The notes under the pieces are model-generated. The model worked only from the letters and a program-made list of their open reading frames with translations. It was not told the origin of the DNA and did no database searches. Position numbers and translations under genes: made by a program. From Panax quinquefolius (lineage: Eukaryota; Streptophyta; Magnoliopsida; Apiales; Araliaceae), in assembly GCA_020205615.1 (NCBI GenBank), contig JAINUW010000175.1, positions 248,001-312,000 of the forward strand: 64,000 nucleotides of DNA, given 5' to 3'. Shown here in pieces: positions 54,477-64,000 of this stretch (positions within the stretch are counted from its first letter, which is position 1; each line of letters begins with the position of its first letter).

Positions 54477-57138
54477 TGTAAGACCCCAGTTTTTATAAAT
54501 AAAGATGAATTTTCTATAAATATTATTTTTGAATATTATGGAATAAATTTGATATAATGTTATAGTTGTGGGTAATATTTATAAATTTCACAAAGTAAGC
54601 AAGTTGTTATAAAATATTCGTTTGGTCGAGGAATATTTTTTTGTCGGGGAATATTCGTACAACGACTCAATCATTGGTGGACCCCACAACGGAAGTATTG
54701 TCATAGTTAGAAAACGACAAAATTATTTTTCTATAAAAATAACGGCAGAGGTGTTACCTTCAAAACTGTTGAACTATCCGGTAGTAAAAGTACAGTAATA
54801 CGCGTAGTTGTATAGTAGCACACGATATTGATTATTGATGCTTACGTGAAAAGTCACTCACTATGCGCTTCAATTATTGCTACGAGAATTTGCTACATCA
54901 TATCTCTTATATTATTGATTCAATTATTGTCACAGTATCATCTGTATAATATATTATAGTATTAAATTATTAATTGAGACGACAAGTTATAAATGATTAA
55001 TAATTGTTGAAAGATTAAATATGTGTTGATTAAAAATAAAATGATTTGTGGTAATATTTATTCAATCCTTGATGTATATAAAGAGTTTGTTATGAGACGT
55101 TTGTGGTAAGTTTGATTATTTTATGGGGTGGCCATATGTCATCATCTAAGAGTCCCTTCGTCAATAGTAATTACCTTTGTGAATAGTAATTACCTTCGTC
55201 AATAGTAATTACCTTTGTGAATAGTAATTACCTTTGTGAATAGTAATTACCTTCGTAAATAGTATTTACCTTCGTCAATAGTAATTACCTTTGTGAATAG
55301 TAATTACCTTTGTGAATAGTAATTACCTTCGTTAATTGTATTTACCTTCGTCAATAGTAATTACATTCTTAAATAGTAATTACATTCGTCAATAGTAATT
55401 ACCCCTTCGCAAATAGTAGTTGTCCCTTCAATATTACCAAGAGTTAACTGCCTCTTCGGTGCTCCAAGGGTTAATTACCCCTTCGCAAATAGTAGTTGTC
55501 TCTTCAATATTACCAAGAGTCATTTTGACCCTTCGTTAAGACCAAGAGCCACCCTCAGTTTTTCTATAAATAGAAAGCTCATTCCTTCATTATTTCTTAC
55601 GAATTCACTGAAACTCTAGAGGGAATATTATTTGTTGTACTCGTAAGGGGTGTTATTTTTTTTATTCACGAAGAGAACTTCTGTTATTCCATTCTTTATT
55701 ATTCTGTTGGAATAACCTGTAAAAGTGGCATACCCTATACATGACCTGTATATGCGGAATACCATATACTTGGTGAAATCCTTATATTATTCCATTCTTA
55801 TTTATTCTGTTGGAATAACCTGTATATGAGGAATCCCCTATACTTGGTGACATTCTTCTATTATTTTATTATTTCGTTGGAACATCACATGCATGCTTTA
55901 CATGACTGGTTAAAATCTTTATTATTCTATTGGAATATCTTTGTCTATGTGTTTTACAAGGATTTGGTTCCGTCTTTATTATTTTGTCTTTATTATTCTA
56001 TTGGAATATCCCATGCGTGTGTTTTACAGGACTGGTTAAAATCTTTATTATTCTCGTATTTATTATTACATTTGAATAACCTATCTATGCGAAGTATCGC
56101 ATGCATGGTGATTTCTTTTGATATTTCATTCGCTATTATACTCAGTTAGTTAAAATTTTGACTTCTATACTCCATGAATTTAGTGGAATATCCTTGATAT
56201 TTGCGCTTCATCCAGTATTTTTCATGAAAATATTTTTCTGAGCATTCTTGAATTTTACTCTACAAAGCAGTATCATGTTGACAATTTGGACGTTATTAGT
56301 TCGTGAATAAATTAATTCGTGAACTTGTTTTATTGAATTATTATGTCATTGTCATCATCCTCATGTTATATTATGTTATCTTTGGCTTACGTGCATAGAT
56401 GAACTTAGTATGATTATGACCAGGGATCATTCGGTATAATCATGGCTTGTTATAAATGATGTGATAAAAGTCCTCAGTGGCCTGTAATGCAGTGATGGAT
56501 AGTTTATGGTATGATTATGACCAGGGGTGATTCGGTATAGTCATGACCATTGATGATTTGATGAAAATCCTTGACCGTGGTACAGGGATGATTAGATATT
56601 GTGGTTTATTCATTAAACTGAGTCTTAGTGATAAAAATTGATGAAAACCTTTTAAAACCAAAAAGATAGTAGACCTTATTTTCTACTTGACTCTTTTAAT
56701 GGATTACATATTCCGCTGCAGTTAAACTGGTTGTTTATTGTATTTTATCAGTTTAACATTGTTGAAGACTATTGATAATTTATTTTGCATTATCTTAGTT
56801 ATAATATTTCTTCTTGGGCTAGTTGAGCTCACCCTTTCTTTCCTTTGTTCTCTTTGAAATGAGAATATAAATTTGGGACGAAGTCGGGAAAAGAGTGATG
56901 GTCACGAAGATAGCATTAGTAGTCCTCACTATTTTGTTAAATAGTGTGACAATAAATGTAATGAGGACTCCTTGAGTATGGATATTGTCTAAATGACAAT
57001 ATTCCTATTAGAACTCTCAGTTTATGTATTGTCGTATGTTACATTGCGGATGTATAATTAATTTTGTATTTGAATTTATGTACCATGTAAGTGGCGACCT
57101 AAGATGGGTGACGTATACCTAATTTTGGGGGCGTCACA
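54477..57138 (+). repeat. 3' LTR of element C (2662 bp)
   Basis: It starts TGTAAGACCCC and ends GGGGCGTCACA. It has the 19-bp minisatellite (55162-55410, ~13 units) and the TATA box at ~55564, but a ~70-bp segment present just downstream of the TATA box in the 5' LTR (49318-49390) is deleted at ~55621. Confidence 0.92.
55162..55410 (+). repeat. 19-bp minisatellite, 3' LTR copy (~13 units)
   Basis: The same unit as at 48841, with a different order of the TTTGTG and TTCGTC variants and some ACATTC forms near the end. This shows the two arrays have rearranged since insertion. Confidence 0.88.
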
Positions 57139-59009
57139 TACTATGCTTCAATAACTTATCTAATACATCATTTATTAATGTTAAGCATCATTATATTTAC
57201 TAACATTCATGTTTTATAACTTAGGACATCATCTTTTATGGTCAGGAGCACTACATATGCATATGTGCATGCCTGACGCCCTCCGATTACCAGAAAACAT
57301 AACAGTCCTAAAGATGATCATTTTGACTACTGTTAAAGACCTCAAATTAAACAACTTAAAGCATTAAAGTTGTAGGTCTATTAAATCCTCGTTCCGGATC
57401 ATCTTGAATCAACTCAATCGGAGTTCAGATAAGAAAGTTATGGTCGCGTTTTACTACGAGGAGGCCAAAAGCTGTCCAGGCTTCAGATTTTTGCACCGCA
57501 TACGGCGCGAGAACTACTAACCAAAGGCGCCAAGTGATGCGAGATTAGTGCTTGGGCGTGAATTTCAATATTTGGGGTGCGAACTTACATGTTGGGCGCG
57601 AATTGTGGGTGTTGGTAGCAATTTGACGTTGGGACTCCATTTTTGGTATTGGGCGCCAAACGCTGAGTAACCCAACCACGAAGAAACGAGAACAACTAAA
57701 TTTTTGTCTATAACTTAATTTCTAACACTAATTAACATGCATAACTTCATCGTAAACTACACATAAACGTTAACAATCATCCATATAACAATTACCAACA
57801 ATTAAACAACTACTTTAGAAAACTTAATTCTTTGAAAACACTGTTTTTAAGAAAAACTCCATTGTTAACGTTGTTTAACATTGTAATATCAATAATAACC
57901 CAAACTTGATTGCTTTAAAGTACGATTCTCTGAAATTCATACCCAATTAAGATACATAAGCTTCAATTTCACAATTAGCATACAATCACATACTAATTTT
58001 GTTATACTCCAAAACATGTTCATGTTCATCCTTATATGTCCACTGTAAAACCAATATCGTTTCTCTTTGAACGTATTTGTAAACTACAATCATATATATA
58101 TGCTAGTTATTATCAAAACATATTGTTTCATCATCAATTAGTAAACCATATGGATTACAGAAAATTTTTGTAAACATATTATACCTCAGTGAGTGAATTT
58201 CAAGAACACAGAGACTAAGGAATTATACTATAAAAGATATATGTTAAGATTATAAAACATACCTTTTGTTGATTTGAAATTACTTGCTAATCACTAAGAA
58301 ACGTTTTGGAATTACAGAACCCTTTCTCTCAATTTTCTCTGATACATCTCTCTCAAACCCTCTATAATTCTCCTTCTCAGAAAACTTCTATTTTTCTTCT
58401 TAGGCTTAAGCCAAATGCATTATACGTAAACTAAAACTAACCCAAATGCACATCTTATTCAAACGTTTAAAATCGATACTACTAATGGCCTTATTAATTC
58501 AGTGGTTACCATAATTATTATAAATTATTTATATTTTATTTAATTTAATTTATATTACTAATAAATCAAATTTAAAAATCCAAAATTCATAAGGCTCCGT
58601 TTGGCAAAACTCTTTAAAATTAAAGACTTAATATATTTAAGCCTTATTTGGTAAAATAAATTAAAACTACTTTAATTTATTTTAATAACCACTATAATAT
58701 AGTTATTTATCACACTTCTAATTAATTAAGTTTTCATACTTAATTAATTAATTCTAATAAAAATTCATTGCATAATATAATAATTTATTTAATCATTATA
58801 AACTCTCTAACTTAATTATTAAATTAAATTAGATTACTATTTCAAAATAATTACTTTCCTTAACTCATTAATTATTTATTAAACAAATAAATAATCAAAT
58901 CACATCAAATCAATTAAACAAATACTTATTCAACGATAAACACATCCATTAAATATTTATATAATTCAATAAATATTTAAATATTTAATTAAAAATCTGG
59001 ATTGTTACA

Positions 59010-62000
59010 TCATTCCCTCCTTACAAGGATTCTGTCCTCAGAATTACAACTCAAACCACTCATTCGTTACAATCTTCCCTACTTACAAAGATTCTATCCC
59101 CAGAATCGAAGACACAAATTAAACAAATAACTAAGAGTAATCTTTCATCATTTTATCTAAATATAGCTTTTATGTTTCCTATTACATTCATTACTTTAAC
59201 AAATTCTAGGTTGCATTTCATAACTTTCACTTGATCTCAACATATTCTGAGTATTATATATCTTTTAACCCATTCATTTCCTTTTCTAAGGATCGTTATC
59301 ATCAACACTCGGGATATTACATTCACTAATTCTTCTAAGAATTTCGTCCTCGAAATTTTATTAATTAATATTCAATCTATCAAAATAGATTTTACGTCAC
59401 TACTTCATTCATTCATTGGTTTCTATAACCACTTTCTTTTCACAAAGATCTTTCTACAATTATTAACTTTTCTATTAAAAGTTTCACGTTATTCTTTGAT
59501 AATTCATCTACTTCTCACTTCAAAATCTCTTTTCTAACTTATTCAACATATTCATCATTCAGTGTCGTATTCTACGAATTACTTCTTTCTAAGGAATATT
59601 TTCCTTTTTCACTTCCATCTTGCAGAATAACAAGAATCTTCCACAATTGTTCAATAATTGGGAAGTAGTACGAATAACTCAGGAATTTAAAAGATTCCAA
59701 ATCATGTCGAGGGTCACAAGACCGTGAACTCTATTCTCTAGGTTTAATAGTGCTTCACCCCCCGGGTTCTTGACACTTTAAACCCTCCTTGGCAGAATGT
59801 TTATCAATCACAAAGACTGAAAACACCCTCCACTCGTACACTAGGTGATCAACCTATTGTACATGTATTGTGCACAAACATTTCAGCGCAAAGTATAAAC
59901 TAAGCGTAACCTCTAATAAAAGAGTTGTTCATCTCAGAATTTAGAGTGCAAGCATTCAACTGAGGGTCTAATGACCACGAACATTGTCCATAGTTATAAG
60001 TAATCTTTCAACTTTAACTTTTATAGTCATACGACTATAATGACTTCAAGGTACTTAGGGGATCAATCCTTCGTACATGTATTGTGCACAAACATTTCAG
60101 CACGAAGTATAAAACTAGGTGCAACCCCTAAATAATAGGGTTGTTCATCTCAGCTTTTCAACATCTGAATCTGCACCAAAACAATTTGGTTTGGCATAAA
60201 TTCTCAAGAAACTCTTGAATTTCATAAACATCTTTCAATATTTGTCTAGCTGAATCAAATAGCATAGATCTCTACAACAATTCGGACATCAACCAAAATA
60301 TACATATACTTACATACATATGTATTCTCATATCTTAAAGAAATCTCAAAAATCTTTTTATGACGTCATGATACTTCACTGTATTTATAGTCCGTTGAGG
60401 ATTCCGTCATTTGGTGACTTTATCATACTACATCATACCATAGTGGGCTGACGATCCTTAGATCACATCCAACACTAGGTAATACTGCATTGATGACTCC
60501 ATCATTTTTATCATCTTTGCACAAGGTTACATGATGCATTAATGATATAAAATACATTTTGATATATTGCAAATCATTTTTGTCTAGCCGAAGCAATTAG
60601 CATAGACATACGAATAACATTATTTTTGTTAAAACTCATTGGTTCCATTATTTGATCCAATGTTTTTCAAGAAAATAAAAGTGTAAACATCAGCACGAAG
60701 TCAATAAATTTCGAAAGTCTAGCATAGCTAGTAGATTTAGAATACCTATGCTTCCACCATCAACTCCACTTTCTATAATGATCCATTGCTTAATAAGTCT
60801 ATCTATTCCTATCATCCTCAATACTCCATTCACACTTAATTACACCCAGTTCGTCAAACTTAGCACACGTTATGAGTTCAGGAACTTGCCACAATCATAT
60901 GAGTTTAAGAACTTATCCTAGTCAGACCATAGCCGTCTATTCGCTAAGGGGTTCAAAAACATACCATATAATTATGAGTCACGAACCTACCATAAGTATG
61001 AGTTTTAAGAACTCGCACTTAACCTTATAATATTTTCTAACTATACTCTACCTATCTGTTATACACATGAGAAAAGAATCACCTTCTCAACAGGCATATA
61101 GCAAATAGCGCGACACAAACATTCCAATGATTATCAATGTGATAAACTGAGTGTAAGCACAAAACCCTCGCCCATAAAAAGATTTGTACAACTCAGCCAT
61201 CACAGGAGTCCTCAATTGAAATCCCTCCTAACTCTATCTTACTTATAACTTGCTCTTTGCTCGATACGAATTCCTCGTATCTCATCATTTATAACTCCTC
61301 GCGAGTTTATCTCGTACTATTTCATAGTACACCATCTTCATAGCATCAAGCTATAATCATTCAAACATTACAAACCATCTTCCTTTTATAACTTAAATAG
61401 ATCACGTCGTGATCTTATTTTATACTCATCACCTTTAAAATTCTTTTGTTAACTCATGATCGTTTTGTTTTACGATCCTCATTCTTTCCCTTTTTCATCA
61501 TTTACGACATTATTCGTTATCTTGGCTTTTGGAGTTAGGAAACTCTCATTTCTTATCTTTATATCTCTTAGATTCTTCTTTGAATCTTCTTGTTTATATA
61601 ATAATTCTTCCTTTAAGAATTCTAACTTCATTTACATCGCTCAAAATTTCATTCGAGTTTTACACTTTCATCATACGTATCCATTTCTACACTTGGTACA
61701 CATCGAGTCTCTAACAGTTTCAATATGGTACGCTGAGTAGTTTCCCACAAACAACCAACAAACTAGGTTCCGAGTTACTAGTTCATATATACCTCCGCTC
61801 TATGAAGGAATCGTTTACCCCAGATACCATACATCAACTACTGAAGAGTACAATTTCACCACACTTAGATATAACTCTCTATTCATAACTTCTTTATCAT
61901 TCTCTTTTTATAGACATTATCTATTTATTATCACCTTACATCCTTATTATTGGAGTTGGATAACCCCACATTTATAATCCTTATAACTCTACGAGATTCT

Positions 62001-62147
62001 TCTTTGAATCCTTTCACGCAAGTTTTAATCCCTTATTGTTCAAACTCTATTTGAGCTTATTCGTTTATTTTCTTCACCTCTCTTCTCTAAGGTTATAACC
62101 TATGCTACTCCTACCTAAGGTTTATAACCTACAGCTCTGATACCAAC
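59010..62147 (-). other. LARD internal region 2, non-coding (3138 bp)
   Basis: Nearly the same as internal region 1, including the pre-LTR hairpin (59028-59045, one stem base changed), the Tekay-LTR-like double block (59700-60200) and the hairpin cluster (about 61263-61625). It keeps ~40 bp (around 60126-60160) that are missing from region 1 at ~45052. No gag or pol motif is present. Confidence 0.78.
62134..62145 (-). promoter_or_regulatory. Primer-binding site, LARD unit 2
   Basis: TGGTATCAGAGC on the - strand, two bases after the end of LTR 3. Confidence 0.92.
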
Positions 62148-64000
62148 TATAACGACCCCAAAATTCATACCATTTAAATCTCGACTTCGGTCGTTAACCA
62201 TACATTAAATCTCTAATTTTACATCATTATTCGATGTTAAACTTAATAAAATTGCGGAATATTTAAAACTTTTATACATTTCCTTCTTTCTTGCCTTGAA
62301 TCGCAACCTTTACATTACATCTCTTTGATTCAATCTTATATCATGAATCGTTACAACAAAATGACTATACAAAGTCTTACATCATAACTAAATATCCATA
62401 TACATTGTATAACTCAACTTACAATTCAACAACATGTTACGTTCAAAATATGAAATACATTTCTCATAAAAAATAAGTAATCTTCATGAATATAGATCTC
62501 TATAACTCACTTAGCACATATCTTTACCTTAAAATCTTGACCTGCAAAAGTGGTTATTTGCAAGAGTGAGCTCGACGGCCCAGCAAAGTCTAATAGTTTT
62601 CATGCATCACATAGCACATAATAACATACTCGATATACATCTCATTAAAGTAACATGGCATACATGCTTTTAATTCACATAAAAAATATAAAGATTGAGT
62701 TCCTTACTCAATCATCATTACTTAGCCAAAACAATGTAGTTATATATTGACTTTAACATTTCATGATTTCAACATGCATACATATCATGCAATTTAAAAC
62801 AGTTCATCAAGTCCACATAGAAAATAGGAACCGAAAGACTTGCCTTGATCGTTGTTTACCAATAATAGTTTAACAGCTTACAGTTATCTGCACTTCACGT
62901 GCCCTACAGAATTATATAATCATACACATCAACTATTAGTCACATAACAACACATAGTAATTGTAATGTAAACTCTACTCCACATCTCTTAATCATTCCT
63001 TTTAATTATCACACAATGTTCAATTAGATTGTGGTAACTCACTATATTTCTTCTTAGTCAAACTCGAAGTTCATTCAAGTGCTTAAGTCTTGCTAGGACT
63101 ACTTATTGGTTTTATGTTAAACCCATTTCATATCCTATAATATTCATTTTAATTGAATTGAAACACTTTTAAAGTTCGTTAGCACTTGGCACGACGTTTC
63201 AACGTTCATTCGTCACACGCCCGATTTGCCTCTCTTGTGTATGCTTACTATGCTTCAATAACTTATCTAATACATCATTTATTAATGTTAAACATCATTA
63301 TATTTACTAACATTCATGTTTTATAACTTAGGACATCATCTTTTATGGTCAAGAGCACTACATATGCATATGTGCATGCCTGACGCCCTCCGATTGCACC
63401 CGAAAACATAACAGTCCTAAAGATGATCATTTTGACTACTGTTAAAGACCTCAAATTAAACAACTTAAAGCATTAAAGTTGTAGGTCTATTCGTCCTCGT
63501 TCCGGATCATCTTGAATCAACTCAATCGGAGTTCGTATGAGAAAGTTATGGTCGTTTTACTATAGGAGGCCAAAATTGTCCGACTCAGACTTTTGTACCC
63601 GCGACGCGGCGCGAGAACTAGGCTAACCAGTGGCGTCGCAGTGCGAGATTGGTGTTGGGGCGCGAATTTCAGCACTGGGGTGCGAACTTAATGTTGGTCA
63701 AGCGAATTGTGGTCTTCGAGGCGCTGAATTTGACGTTGGGACTCCATTTTTGGTATTTCAGGCCAAACGTCTTGAACCCAAACCACGAAGAACAGAACAA
63801 CTAAATTTTTGTCTATAACTTAATTTCTAACACTAATTAACATGCATAACTTCATCGTAAACTACACATTAACCTTAACAATCATCCATATAACAATTAC
63901 CAACAATTAAACAACTACTTTAGAAAACTTAATTCTTTGAAAACACTATTTTTAAGAAAAACTCCATTGTTAACGTTGTTTAACATTGTAATATCAATAA
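62148..64000 (-). repeat. LARD LTR 3, partial
   Basis: The 3' 1853 bp of a third LTR. The terminal dinucleotide is TA instead of CA on the - strand (TATAACG at 62148 on the + strand). It follows LTR 1 and LTR 2 closely and continues past the window edge. Confidence 0.9.

Larger units (their letters stand above)
48145..57138 (+). mobile_element. Element C: non-autonomous Tekay-type retrotransposon (8994 bp)
   Basis: A complete insertion with TSD TACTA at 48140-48144 and 57139-57143. It has a 5' LTR (48145-50852), a 3' LTR (54477-57138), a damaged primer-binding site, a polypurine tract and a 3.6-kb interior. The interior keeps a short pre-gag ORF and protease-to-RT-linker remnants but has no capsid gene, RT core or integrase; the space is filled by sequence related to an LTR fragment. 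It would need proteins supplied in trans. The LTRs differ by many indels, so it is not young, but it is younger than LARD LTR 2. Confidence 0.92.
47042..59009 (-). repeat. LARD LTR 2 (2969 bp), interrupted by element C
   Basis: The two parts are 47042-48144 and 57144-59009; joined they are 2969 bp, the same as LTR 1. The break lies in CATACTATG, where LTR 1 reads CTTACTATGCTTC, and TACTA is repeated on both sides of the insert. GGCGCC sites are at 57526 and 57652. Confidence 0.93.
40969..64000 (-). mobile_element. Tandem LARD-like array: LTR-int-LTR-int-LTR
   Basis: Three same-orientation LTRs (40969-43937; 47042-59009, interrupted; 62148 to the window end) alternate with two non-coding internal regions (43938-47041 and 59010-62147). 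Each internal region has a primer-binding site on its right and a polypurine tract on its left, so both units are complete on the - strand and share the middle LTR. LTR and internal lengths of about 3 kb each with no coding region fit a large retrotransposon derivative (LARD). The left flank is TTGGC (40964-40968); the right end is outside the window. Confidence 0.88.

Overview
The window looks like intergenic DNA from a large, AT-rich flowering-plant genome. No host gene, rRNA or tRNA gene is visible. What can be identified is almost all LTR retrotransposon sequence, nested and broken. Lineages were assigned from protein motifs and from primer-binding sites: initiator-Met tRNA type TGGTATCAGAGC for Tekay-like chromoviruses, TGGCGCCGTTGCC for Athila, and TGGCGACTCTGCTGGGGA for Tat/Ogre. 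The species cannot be named from this sequence.

Layout. (1) 1-4743, + strand: the 3' half of a Tekay-like element (RNase H, integrase, chromodomain remnant, then a 2683-bp LTR), inserted into (2) 4744-9078: the env-like region and ~3-kb LTR of a SIRE-like Ty1/copia element. (3) 9190-10800: a decayed Ty1/copia pol. (4) 10803-14766: an Athila-like 5' LTR, primer-binding site and gag-protease, cut off and joined to (5) 14775-22282: a Tat/Ogre-like remnant whose long LTR carries a duplicated promoter unit. (6) 22283-27971, - strand: the 3' half of a second Athila-like element (LTR, accessory ORF, integrase), fused in frame inside the integrase zinc finger to (7) 27972-38593, - strand: the 5' half of a Tekay-like element (integrase N-terminus, RNase H, RT, protease, gag, a pre-gag ORF, primer-binding site, long LTR), whose LTR is split by a solo LTR at 33451-36212. 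(8) 38594-40968: an LTR fragment related to element C. (9) 40969-64000, - strand: a tandem LTR-internal-LTR-internal-LTR array of a non-coding LARD-like element. Its middle LTR is split at 48145-57138 by (10) element C, a + strand non-autonomous Tekay-type element with a perfect TACTA target duplication.

No element here looks able to move itself. Every pol region has stops, frameshifts or lost catalytic residues, and many stops are C-to-T or G-to-A changes, as expected of old methylated DNA. The LARD array and element C lack most of pol and would have needed proteins from related elements.

The most interesting material is non-coding: an array of short hairpins in the Tat/Ogre LTR with a near-constant 8-base loop and changing but complementary stems; a hairpin just before the polypurine tract in three Tekay-type families with different matched stems; a 7-mer (ATCGTAG) strongly over-represented in the SIRE-like region; a GC-rich GGCGCC patch near the same LTR position in three families; and the in-frame Tekay/Athila integrase chimera.
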